Source: Nitrospirae bacterium RBG_19FT_COMBO_42_15
GTDB taxonomy: Bacteria; Nitrospirota; CAKKRA01; 9FT-COMBO-42-15
Assembly (NCBI GenBank): GCA_001803815.1
Contig: MHEL01000003.1
Span: 8,964-21,669 of the forward strand
Length of the DNA: 12,706 nt
Reading direction: 5' to 3'
This document shows, piece after piece, positions 1 through 7,098 of the stretch. Positions within the stretch are counted from its first letter, which is position 1. Each line of letters starts with the position of its first letter. A model generated the notes under the pieces. The model did not search any database and was not told the DNA's origin. It was given only the letters and a program-made list of their open reading frames with translations. The position numbers were made by a program, and so were the translations under genes.

Positions 1-357
1 CAAATTATTTTTGATTAACTCATGAAGATGTTTGAGTTTCCTGTATTGCAGATCTTCAGGCAGATTGCATAACATGCTGTTATATTCTGTTCTATCTTCT
101 TCAAAAGGAGGGGTATTCCATGGGTGGCAGTGCGTTCCTATTTCACATTTATTCTCTTTCAGGATCTTTTTAAATATGGATATCGCCATTTTATCAGCAG
201 CAACAGGATAATTAATCAGATAGGTAGGTCTTACATTAAAATCATCAAAGAGTTGTTGAAGCGCTGGGATACGTTCAATATTCTTGAGGGTGAAGTCTTT
301 TCTACTATAATCACCCCAGTTATCCTCTTCAGTATCAATTGTAATTATAAGCTTCAT
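1..357 (-). CDS. Polysaccharide deacetylase family protein, N-terminal part (runs off left edge)
   Basis: This is an open frame of 119 codons from an ATG at 357 to base 1 with no stop, so the 3' part lies outside the window. The N-terminus MKLIITIDTEED carries the metal-binding aspartate type of NodB motif 1 (D8). PTYLINYPVA (about residues 44-53) fits the beta strand that follows. IGTHCHPW (73-80) supplies the histidines of motif 2. This is the pattern of polysaccharide deacetylases found in LPS and exopolysaccharide loci, which remove N-acetyl groups from sugars; the substrate cannot be read from the sequence. It is a different branch from the deacetylase at 11025-11858, which has HGYNH at motif 2. 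The start overlaps the end of the aminotransferase gene by 23 bp, and AAAGG lies about 10 bases upstream, so coupled translation is likely. The reading is clear; catalytic residues beyond motif 2 are not visible. Confidence 0.85.
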   Translation of the reverse strand, partial: MKLIITIDTEEDNWGDYSRKDFTLKNIERIPALQQLFDDFNVRPTYLINYPVAADKMAISIFKKILKENKCEIGTHCHPWNTPPFEEDRTEYNSMLCNLPEDLQYRKLKHLHELIKNNL

Positions 358-1609
358 TATCTTTTACCTTTCGATATTTTTTGGGAATGTCTTCGGCATT
401 TCTCTTATGAATATCCGATGCTGATGCATTAACATAGGTTCTGAATAGCCTGCAAATATCTTCTTTATCCTTTTTGCTAAGAAATTGATGTGTTGGCATA
501 GTTAGCAGCCTTTCAGAAACCACCTTTGCCTGTGGAAACGCCATACCATTAAATTGACCTTCAAGCTCCTCTATCTCATTTATTGGCGTGGGATACATAA
601 GGCTAATGCCAAGACCCTTTTCACGAGAACTTGAGTAAATCTTATCCCTTAACTCTTTGCTGCTTGCTACAAATGGCAAACGAAGGTATGCAATAGCGCC
701 ATCGTAGTCCTTCTGAAGCCCAAGGCATTTATTTAGAAGTCTTGCCGCCTCTCTGCGAATCTTGTTTAGAGATTCAAGCCTCTTCTGCCATCCCCATAAA
801 AACCCTGCGTTCATACCTGAAAGTTTCTTTACAGGGAAATTCTTATAAAAAAATGTCTCGCCTAATTTAAGATGCGGCAGACCAGAAGGAAACCAGTATA
901 AAGAAGGCCTGATAAAGATATTCATTGCTATTATTTGTAAAAGATCCTTGATTTGCTCCTTCATATTTGGATATTCAAGTTCAGAGTAAATTCCATTTAT
1001 TGCCTCAGCAATCCTGTCAGAGTTTGTTACAATAATACCGCCTGAGCCGCAGGTAATGTTTTTCCCCCGACCGAGGCTGAAGAAGCCGACATCCCCAAGT
1101 GTGCCGAGTTTATTTCCTTTCATCTCTCCACCCATTGCCTGGGCAACATCCTCCAGAACAAAAATACCTTTTCCCTTGCAAACATCCTTTATTCCTTTCA
1201 CATCCGAGGGTATGCCAAAAAGATGATTTGGCATAATACAGAGTGTCTTCTTATTAATTGCGCTTTTTAAAAGCCCTTGCTGAAAATCAAATGTCTTTGG
1301 ATCTATATCACACAAGGCAACCTTCAACCCGGCCTTTTTTATTGCAGAAGGCACAGAAAAACAGGTATATGCAGGGATTAAAATCTCACCCCTCTCGGGT
1401 GAAAGAGATTTTAATGCATTGAGTATAATCGTCAATGCTGCCTTGCCAGAGGAGACAAAAAATACATGTTTAACATTAAAGTAATCCATGGTCTCTCGTT
1501 CAAGCCTTTTTAGATGCGACTCACCCTTGAAAAGCCCTGTTATCCCATGAAAGAGCATGTTCATATCAACAGGCGCTGCAACTGGAGGTATTGTTCGTCT
1601 GATTTTCAT
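335..1609 (-). CDS. DegT/DnrJ/EryC1/StrS-family PLP aminotransferase
   Basis: The 424-residue protein is a fold-type I pyridoxal-phosphate enzyme of the sugar aminotransferase family, which usually converts a nucleotide-linked keto sugar to an amino sugar in the cytoplasm. Visible marks are the phosphate-binding stretch VSSGKAAL (52-59), IPAYTC (78-83), LEDVAQAMGG (152-161), whose D154 should contact the PLP ring nitrogen, and FFSLGRGKNIT (176-186), in which K183 is the expected Schiff-base lysine. The length is slightly above the usual 370-400, from a short basic C-terminal tail. The ATG at 1609 follows the upstream acyltransferase stop by 6 bp and has AAGGAT just before it (1612-1617). Placed after two acyltransferase genes, it suggests synthesis of an N-acylated amino sugar; the actual sugar and position are not known. 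Some family members are dehydratases or act on non-sugar substrates, but the lysine here argues for transamination. Confidence 0.9.
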   Translation of the reverse strand: MKIRRTIPPVAAPVDMNMLFHGITGLFKGESHLKRLERETMDYFNVKHVFFVSSGKAALTIILNALKSLSPERGEILIPAYTCFSVPSAIKKAGLKVALCDIDPKTFDFQQGLLKSAINKKTLCIMPNHLFGIPSDVKGIKDVCKGKGIFVLEDVAQAMGGEMKGNKLGTLGDVGFFSLGRGKNITCGSGGIIVTNSDRIAEAINGIYSELEYPNMKEQIKDLLQIIAMNIFIRPSLYWFPSGLPHLKLGETFFYKNFPVKKLSGMNAGFLWGWQKRLESLNKIRREAARLLNKCLGLQKDYDGAIAYLRLPFVASSKELRDKIYSSSREKGLGISLMYPTPINEIEELEGQFNGMAFPQAKVVSERLLTMPTHQFLSKKDKEDICRLFRTYVNASASDIHKRNAEDIPKKYRKVKDNEAYNYN

Positions 1610-1615
1610 ACATCC

Positions 1616-2185
1616 TTATTCGCTTACTGATTGCCCCTGCATTATAGTCCTTGCTGGATTGCCAAAGACTAAGGAGCCGGGTTTTACAGAAGTAGTTACA
1701 ATTGAACCAGGCGCTATAACTGCATTATCCCCTATGGCCACACCCTTTGTTATAAGGCTTCTGGCGCCTATGGAGACGCTGTTTCCGATATTGATCTGGC
1801 ATTTATCCCTATTCTCATCAACAGGATTGCCCCTGCTTCTGTCAATTGAGTGAAAATCCGTATCAGTAATACCTGATTCCTCTATCAAAACATTATTGCC
1901 TATTGTTACCTGAAATTTAGCTGCAATCCTTGCTGCGTAAAGCTGCGCATTGTTTCCAATTGTTATAACTGCTTCAGGGCTGTAGGCATCAATTGTTACA
2001 TGCTGGATGCTGTCACCCCTGATTCCATCTACAATGCAATTTGATCCTATGCTAACCATCCCCTTCCCACCTATAGACAATCTCTTGTATATTTTCAGGC
2101 CTTCTTTTATTTTTATATTTCTCCTAAAAAATTTACACATAAGAATGAAGAGTCTCCCCCTTATGCCGGCAATAACATCCCTCAT
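1616..2185 (-). CDS. Left-handed beta-helix (hexapeptide) acyltransferase
   Basis: The 189-residue protein has the repeated [I/V]-G-x-x-x pattern of hexapeptide acyltransferases (for example VSIGSN, ITIGNN, VTIGNN, INIGNS, AIGDN), which coil as a left-handed beta helix and act as trimers. DTDFHSI (108-114) holds H112 at the place of the catalytic histidine of the LacA/WcaF/maltose-acetyltransferase type. The end, SLVFGNPART (171-180), is the usual C-terminal signature of these enzymes. The likely reaction is O- or N-acetylation of a sugar from acetyl-CoA during polysaccharide synthesis; the acceptor is unknown. Its ATG overlaps the stop of the upstream related acyltransferase as ATGA, so the two are almost certainly cotranslated. 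The two proteins share architecture, including a basic aromatic stretch before the helix (FFRRNIKI here, FFTRNVKI in the neighbour), and look like diverged duplicates. Confidence 0.88.
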   Translation of the reverse strand: MRDVIAGIRGRLFILMCKFFRRNIKIKEGLKIYKRLSIGGKGMVSIGSNCIVDGIRGDSIQHVTIDAYSPEAVITIGNNAQLYAARIAAKFQVTIGNNVLIEESGITDTDFHSIDRSRGNPVDENRDKCQINIGNSVSIGARSLITKGVAIGDNAVIAPGSIVTTSVKPGSLVFGNPARTIMQGQSVSE

Positions 2186-2829
2186 GATATGCCTTTTAGC
2201 CTCTGGAGCTTCTCTATAGGAAGGGCCTTTTTTACTGGATTACCAATGGCAAGAAAATAATCTTTGATTGTGGCGTCAAAACACCATGAACCTGCAGAAA
2301 TAACAGAATCACTGCCAATATTACAGCCTCTCAAGAGAATGCTTCCCATAGAAAGCCACACATTATTGCCTATGGATATTTCTTTTGGCTCAGGAATAGG
2401 TTTGTTAATGGGTATGGACATTGTTTTATCGTAATTAACAAAAAAGGAATCCTGAATAAGCGATGTCGCAGTCATAACACAGTCGCCAATTTCAACCCTT
2501 TTACTGCATCTGATTGTCAATCCCCCTAACGCACATTTCCTGCCAATATTTACAACGGCATCGCATGAAGATGTAACTATAGTAAGCCCTCTGAAAACAT
2601 TTTTATAAACTGAGCAGTCTTTGCCAATTGAAACAGAACCGGGTCCAATTATCCGAACAGGAGCATATGCCTTAAAAGGAAATCCTATTTTTACATTTCT
2701 CGTAAAAAAATTGTAGTAAATAATATATAAAAAACCTCTTAAAAAGGCTGTTAAACTCTGAAAAAAATATAACGGGTCTTGAATGCTTATTTTAATATTG
2801 TTTAAAGCTTTTCTATAAAACATCTGCAT
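2182..2829 (-). CDS. Hexapeptide acyltransferase-like protein lacking the usual catalytic histidine
   Basis: The 215-residue protein has the hexapeptide repeats of the left-handed beta-helix acyltransferases (VSIGKD, VNIGRK, VEIGDC, ISIGNN, NIGSDSVISAG) and the closing FLAIGNP (192-198). About 45 N-terminal residues precede the helix and contain an aromatic, hydrophobic segment (FLRGFLYIIYYNFF, 29-42) that could lie against the membrane. Where the partner gene has DTDFHSIDRS, this protein reads QDSFFVNYDK (126-135), so V131 stands where the catalytic histidine is expected. It may be inactive, a structural partner of the neighbour in a mixed trimer, or an enzyme using another residue. Its stop overlaps the next start as ATGA, and 40 bp separate it from the exosortase stop. 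The start at 2829 has no clear ribosome binding site, and the ATG two codons on (2823) is an alternative. Confidence 0.8.
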   Translation of the reverse strand: MQMFYRKALNNIKISIQDPLYFFQSLTAFLRGFLYIIYYNFFTRNVKIGFPFKAYAPVRIIGPGSVSIGKDCSVYKNVFRGLTIVTSSCDAVVNIGRKCALGGLTIRCSKRVEIGDCVMTATSLIQDSFFVNYDKTMSIPINKPIPEPKEISIGNNVWLSMGSILLRGCNIGSDSVISAGSWCFDATIKDYFLAIGNPVKKALPIEKLQRLKGIS

Positions 2830-2869
2830 ATTGTTTATTTTTCATGCCATTGTGGCTTTACAGCCTCAC

Positions 2870-4405
2870 TTACATTGTCTGGCTGTTCAAAAAGGTTTGT
2901 GTTATTGGAAATATATTTTTTATAAACTCAATATCAAACCTATCATCTTCTCTATTTGCATTGCGTTGGCGCTGGGCTGAGACAATTACTATAGCTGCAT
3001 TTGTCCTTCTGCTCATAAAAGCATCAAAAATAGTTGTAAGCTTGGCTGCATAACGGTTTGTGATTATCCTTCCGTTTATGTCATACCAAAAATAAAGGGT
3101 GCCAGATATATTTGTTGTCTTTTTAATCCTCAATATACCTTGGCTTGTAGGAATTTCTACAATATCAGCGCCTTCCTGCAATGGGTCGAAGCGGTAGTTG
3201 ACTATTTCATTGCCCTGGTACTGAAGCGGAAAGTAACCTATGTAGAGCTTGATCTCATTCCCGTAATTATTGCGATAAATCCTTTTGAGCTCAATATCAG
3301 CTAAAAAAGATTTGAAAGGCAATTCTGAAAACAATGTATCTTGACCTGTCCACTTGTTGACGGTCTTGGGAAAGGTTTCCATGGGCATCTGCAAATACAC
3401 AGGCATCGGCTTTAACAAAAGGAGATAGCCGCTTGTCAGAAACAGCAGGAAAGCTGCGAACAATAGGGCAATGTGAGAAGTCTGCCTTGTATGAAGTGAG
3501 AGGGTATGGTTTTCGCTAATTTGATTCCCATATTCAGATTTAGCAGGGATCCTTTTCAAAAGAAGGCTTATAGCCATAAGTAAAACCAAGCCAAAGAAGA
3601 ATATAAAAGAAACATAGAAGATATCATATGGCCCATGTAGCGAGCTTCCTTTTTTGTAAAAAGCTAAAGCTCCTATAAGGGCTACCCTTAGCCCATTGGC
3701 AAAGATGCCAATAAAAAATGCCGAAGAAATTATAATGAACTTCCTAAGAAACGTCTTCTGCATCCAATAAGCCAGTGGTACCGCTATAGCCATAAGAGCA
3801 ATTATATGGTTGATGCCATTGCACTCCTTTGCCACTTCAAGGGTTATGTTAGGAAGCTCAATAAACTGAGAGGTTCTAAGAACTGGTATTCCGATAAGCA
3901 TCAACAGATTATACGCTATCCATGCAGCTATGTTTTGAAGATGAACGCTGATAATTCCCAAGAGGTCGGTGAATACAGGAAACATAAAAATGTTGTAACC
4001 TATAGGATACCAGAGGTATTTAAAGTAATTATAGCCCCATATCAGCAGGACAAGACCAAGAATAACAACTATTACTGAGAGATACTGAAGAAGCAAAATG
4101 CTGCTAAGCTTTCCAGAAACAAGCATCACACAGCCGATGGCAGTAACTGCAGTTCCTGAAAGGTAATTTGGCCGTACAAGGAGATTAAGGATTTGATGTC
4201 TTTTTGTCCATATCATGTAAAGGCTTGCGCCAAATATTACAGGACCGTGGGAAATCGTGTAGGTATACCATGTGCTCATTATCCATACAAAGGTGTCATA
4301 GAATACTGAAAGCAGCGCAATAGCTAAGACAATAAAATATTTAGTTAACCGATGAAATAGCCTGATTTTAATCACGCTCAACGTTGTTAAATAGCTGCTG
4401 CTCAT
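2870..4405 (-). CDS. Exosortase with fused C-terminal EpsI domain
   Basis: The 511-residue inner-membrane protein has about eight hydrophobic segments in residues 20-285, one more near 312-332, then a soluble C-terminal domain. The exosortase/archaeosortase triad is visible: C195 in VAKECNGINH, R240 in FANGLRVALIGA and H257 in LHGPYDIFYV. Family knowledge: exosortases are thought to cleave and anchor PEP-CTERM-tailed proteins and are linked to polysaccharide export. From about residue 340 the sequence matches the EpsI type, with KWTGQD near 351-356, then IYRNNYGN, YIGYF and RFDPLQ. The fused form is known in several exosortase subtypes; which subtype this is cannot be decided by eye (the catalytic stretch reads CNG rather than the CSG I expect). 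It lies 47 bp downstream of the SGNH-like gene. No PEP-CTERM protein is encoded in the window, so its substrates lie elsewhere. The ATG at 4405 has only a poor ribosome binding site. Confidence 0.9.
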   Translation of the reverse strand: MSSSYLTTLSVIKIRLFHRLTKYFIVLAIALLSVFYDTFVWIMSTWYTYTISHGPVIFGASLYMIWTKRHQILNLLVRPNYLSGTAVTAIGCVMLVSGKLSSILLLQYLSVIVVILGLVLLIWGYNYFKYLWYPIGYNIFMFPVFTDLLGIISVHLQNIAAWIAYNLLMLIGIPVLRTSQFIELPNITLEVAKECNGINHIIALMAIAVPLAYWMQKTFLRKFIIISSAFFIGIFANGLRVALIGALAFYKKGSSLHGPYDIFYVSFIFFFGLVLLMAISLLLKRIPAKSEYGNQISENHTLSLHTRQTSHIALLFAAFLLFLTSGYLLLLKPMPVYLQMPMETFPKTVNKWTGQDTLFSELPFKSFLADIELKRIYRNNYGNEIKLYIGYFPLQYQGNEIVNYRFDPLQEGADIVEIPTSQGILRIKKTTNISGTLYFWYDINGRIITNRYAAKLTTIFDAFMSRRTNAAIVIVSAQRQRNANREDDRFDIEFIKNIFPITQTFLNSQTM

Positions 4406-4427
4406 TATAACAAGAACCCCGCTTAAA

Positions 4428-4439
4428 AGTATTAATACT
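4428..4439. repeat. 12-bp perfect palindrome between SGNH-like and exosortase genes
   Basis: AGTATTAATACT reads the same on both strands and lies in the 47-bp gap between the stop of the SGNH-like gene and the ATG of the exosortase gene. It is short and AT-rich, so it could be chance. If functional it might be a dimer-binding operator or a weak mRNA hairpin. It has neither the GC-rich stem nor the T-run of an intrinsic terminator. Confidence 0.4.
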
Positions 4440-4452
4440 GCCTATACAGAGC

Positions 4453-5262
4453 CTATCTCTCTGTAGGGCCAGCAAGAAAAATTAGAAACTCACTGGCAAC
4501 CCTTTTTCTGCCCTTTTCATTAAGATGCCCGCCGTCATCAGTGTATTCTGACACGAGTGTATAATTCTTCTTGCCTCCGGATGTAAAGAAAGCCCTGCTG
4601 CCATCAGGATAGGTTGATTCTATCTCTGCGAGGTCAAAGAGAATGCCTTTGCCGCCATATTCTTTGCGCAACATCTCGTTGAAAAAATTTCTCTTTATAT
4701 TATTATCCTCTTTTCCAATTAAACCCTTTAAAAAAGCCTTTGTAGAAGATTCAGGGATTGTAAGCGGAGCAGTAACATGGACAAATTTTGTTTTCGGGTA
4801 TTTCGCCTTTAAACGTTCCATCGTATTTTTATAAGCCGAGAACATCTTCTCAACATCAGTCGTCCTGTTTATATCTACATAACAGAATTTGAATAATGCA
4901 ACATCAGCATTATTTCCTATCCCCTTCTCCACATTTTTTGCAAAGTCATTGATTTTGGATTCAGGATTTTCATTCTCACCAATAGAAGAATGCAAAAGGA
5001 TAGGGGAATTAAGAGCAGTTGCTTCACTCATTTTGACAATATTAAGCTTAACCTGCGGGTTCTCTTTAAGGATATCGCTTACCCCACCAAGTATATTGTT
5101 GCCAACGGATTGGTGACCAAAGTATATCTTCTTTTCAGAGAGATTTCTCAATACATTTTCTAAAGTTTTATTCTGTGACATTTCTCCTCCTACACTGACA
5201 TTAGCGGTAAATAATATGATTAGAAAAGCTGTAAATATTAATTTTTTTGAATTTTCATACAT
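4453..5262 (-). CDS. Exported SGNH/GDSL-hydrolase-like protein
   Basis: The 269-residue protein begins with a typical Sec signal peptide: a basic start (MYENSKK), a hydrophobic core (LIFTAFLIILFTA, 8-20) and a likely cut near VSVGG. There is no lipobox cysteine. The mature part opens with IYFGHQSVGNNIL (46-58), where S52 is a plausible nucleophile replacing the classic GDS motif, and ends with DDGGHLNEKG (242-251), which gives the D-x-x-H of SGNH block V (D243, H246). Family knowledge: SGNH proteins in polysaccharide loci act as esterases, deacetylases or O-acetyl transferases in the periplasm. Activity is inferred from these two motifs only; the middle of the protein has no motif I can name. 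The gene stands between the truncated amidotransferase and the exosortase and has the strongest ribosome binding site in the window, suggesting it is made at a level of its own within the operon. Confidence 0.75.
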   Translation of the reverse strand: MYENSKKLIFTAFLIILFTANVSVGGEMSQNKTLENVLRNLSEKKIYFGHQSVGNNILGGVSDILKENPQVKLNIVKMSEATALNSPILLHSSIGENENPESKINDFAKNVEKGIGNNADVALFKFCYVDINRTTDVEKMFSAYKNTMERLKAKYPKTKFVHVTAPLTIPESSTKAFLKGLIGKEDNNIKRNFFNEMLRKEYGGKGILFDLAEIESTYPDGSRAFFTSGGKKNYTLVSEYTDDGGHLNEKGRKRVASEFLIFLAGPTER

Positions 5263-5270
5263 ACCCTATT

Positions 5271-5278
5271 CCTCCTCT
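5271..5278 (-). promoter_or_regulatory. Strong ribosome binding site of the SGNH-like gene
   Basis: On the minus strand AGAGGAGG lies 8 bases before the ATG at 5262, a near-perfect Shine-Dalgarno sequence, and it fixes this start. A TATTAT hexamer at 5288-5293 resembles a -10 box, but no convincing -35 box stands at the right distance, so an internal promoter here is only a possibility. Confidence 0.8.
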
Positions 5279-5301
5279 AAATTTTTGATAATAGAATCTA
5301 A

Positions 5302-5535
5302 TCATAAATTGAGCCTTTCCTGAGCTACCTTCAATATACCAGAAGCGCGTGCTGTATATATTTTGTTATACCCATCTTCCCTTGTCATCACACCTTCCCG
5401 CACCATGTTTGCAATCTCCCAGACATAGGGGTTGTAGCCGTAGGCCTTTTCATAAAGCTGATTTACAAAGGCATTCAAGAGGCAGTTTGTGGATTCGCCT
5501 TCATTATGATGGCCTACGCCGATATTTTCAAGCAC
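5302..5535 (-). pseudogene. Truncated second copy of the sugar amidotransferase (C-terminal remnant)
   Basis: The only usable start is a GTG at 5535, which overlaps the end of AMP-ligase 2 by 8 bp; an in-frame TGA lies six codons upstream. The 77-residue frame is the C-terminus of the amidotransferase encoded at 7099-8091. Its residues 15-77 align with residues 268-330 of the full copy without gaps, about 38 of 63 identical, including STNCLLNAF, YVWEIANMVR and the final RLxL before the stop. The CxxC zinc-ribbon pairs and the SGGKDS nucleotide loop are missing, so it cannot be an active enzyme of this type. It follows a ligase just as the full copy does, so it looks like the remains of a duplicated ligase-amidotransferase module that lost about 80 percent of its second gene. 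The divergence shows the duplication is old, yet the frame is still open, so a role for the short protein is not excluded. There is no well-spaced ribosome binding site. Confidence 0.8.
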
Positions 5536-7090
5536 CTTTAACTCTCTGCCTCAGTTCAGTCTTTGTTATTTTTCCTGCGCTTGTCTTTGGAAGTTCAGAT
5601 TTAAATTCCACATGCTTTGGCACCATAAAGTTCTCAAGTTTTTTTGCGCAGAATCTCTGGACTTCTTTTTCTGTCAAGGTTGCACCATTCTTCAATACCA
5701 CAAATGCCTTTATTGCCTGCCCAAGAATTTCGTCTGAAACTCCGATTACTGCTGCCTCTACAACGCCCTCAATCTCATACAGCACATTTTCTATCTCTTT
5801 AGGGCTGACCTTCTCGCCTCTGCTCTTGATTATATCGTCCTTTCTTGCAACAAAATAAAGATAGCCCTCTTCATCCATCTTAAACAGGTCGCCTGTATAT
5901 AAAACCATTTCTCCGGGATATTTGCCCGGCTTCAGCCTCTTTGCTGTCTCCTCTGGCATCTCCCAGTAGCCCTTCATTACATTTGAACCCCTTACAACAA
6001 GCTCTCCGATAATATTCGGCCCAACCCTGTTGCCACCTTCATCTACAATATATACCTCTTCATTGGGCATACCTTTACCAACTGATGTTGGTCTTATATC
6101 AATCTGCTCTGGCGGAAGATAGGTAACGCGCTTGCACTCTGTAAGACCGTACATGGAATAAATCTTTGCCTTTGGAAAAACTTTTTTGAGCTTTGTTATA
6201 TGAACCGGCGGCAGGGCTGCTGCTGTATTGGATATGTATCTTAAATTTTCAAAGTTATGATTTTTCAAATCCTCCATCTGCAAAAGGATTGCTGAAATTG
6301 TTGGAACTATTGGAAAGCCAGTAACCTTTTCTTTTTGAATGATATCAATAATCTTATATGGATAAGGAAAGGCCTCTTCTATAATTACCGTAGCACCCAC
6401 ATTAAATCCCATAAGCACCTGATATAAGCCATAGTCAAAAGACAAGGGAAGCGCATTTAGAATAATGTCGTCAGGGGTGTTTTCTAAATATTGTATTATT
6501 GAATTGGCAGATGAAACCATATTTAAATGCGTCATCATTACCCCCTTAGGGATACCAGTTGACCCAGAGGTGTATAGGATGCTTGCCAAATCAATATCTA
6601 TAGACGGAGAAGCAGCAAAAGGCCTCCGTTGAGATGATTGACTGATAGGAATATCCTCCATGAATATATATCTCTGGCTGCCATTTACAATCTCTTTTTT
6701 TCTCCCTGCCAAAATTGCAAACTTCACTGAGGGTGTCATCTTATACGCTTCTGAGGCAATATCAAGCTTATTTATATGGCTTATTAATGCGCTTGTACGG
6801 CAGTTAGTAAGCATATAGTTCAGTTTCTCTTTTTTTGTTGTTGGATTAACCATCAGAAATACAGCGCCTGCCTTTAGCGCTGCAAAAATTGAGACAACCG
6901 CTTCTACAGAGTTATCAAGAAATATAGCAACCCTGTCGCCTCGCTCAACGCCTTCAGATATCATGAAGGAAGCAAGGCTGTTTGCCATCGCATCAATCTC
7001 TGAATAAGTAATCCTTTTGCTGCCGCAGATTAATGCGACCTTATTGGGATATTTTAAAGCGCTATTTTCTAAAAAATTATTTACAAGCAT
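5528..7090 (-). CDS. AMP-forming acyl-CoA synthetase/acyl-ACP ligase (copy 2)
   Basis: The 520-residue protein is a complete member of the ANL adenylating superfamily. It activates a carboxylic acid with ATP to an acyl-adenylate, then passes it to CoA or a phosphopantetheine carrier. Visible motifs are the P-loop YTSGSTGIPKG (173-183), MYGLTE (313-318), YTGD (398-401), the hinge region ARKDD (415-419), and PKTSAGK (501-507), where K507 is the catalytic lysine of the C-terminal subdomain. The start lies 8 bp after the stop of the amidotransferase, without a good ribosome binding site. It is a paralogue of the ligase at 8088-9632; the first 31 residues match at about 20 positions. With an ACP at the head of this gene run, loading of that ACP is a reasonable guess. 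The exosortase-associated ligase family is a likely home, but the acyl substrate cannot be told from the sequence. Confidence 0.9.
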   Translation of the reverse strand: MLVNNFLENSALKYPNKVALICGSKRITYSEIDAMANSLASFMISEGVERGDRVAIFLDNSVEAVVSIFAALKAGAVFLMVNPTTKKEKLNYMLTNCRTSALISHINKLDIASEAYKMTPSVKFAILAGRKKEIVNGSQRYIFMEDIPISQSSQRRPFAASPSIDIDLASILYTSGSTGIPKGVMMTHLNMVSSANSIIQYLENTPDDIILNALPLSFDYGLYQVLMGFNVGATVIIEEAFPYPYKIIDIIQKEKVTGFPIVPTISAILLQMEDLKNHNFENLRYISNTAAALPPVHITKLKKVFPKAKIYSMYGLTECKRVTYLPPEQIDIRPTSVGKGMPNEEVYIVDEGGNRVGPNIIGELVVRGSNVMKGYWEMPEETAKRLKPGKYPGEMVLYTGDLFKMDEEGYLYFVARKDDIIKSRGEKVSPKEIENVLYEIEGVVEAAVIGVSDEILGQAIKAFVVLKNGATLTEKEVQRFCAKKLENFMVPKHVEFKSELPKTSAGKITKTELRQRVKGA

Positions 7091-7098
7091 CTGAATCT

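Noticed and set aside
124..432. Plus-strand open frame of about 100 codons at the left end
   Set aside because: It lies opposite the second deacetylase and the end of the aminotransferase, both clear by motifs; its translation has no recognisable domain.
5349..5858. Plus-strand open frame of 169 codons opposite the end of ligase 2 and the amidotransferase remnant
   Set aside because: Low-complexity, serine- and phenylalanine-rich translation typical of antisense frames; the minus-strand frames have full family motifs.
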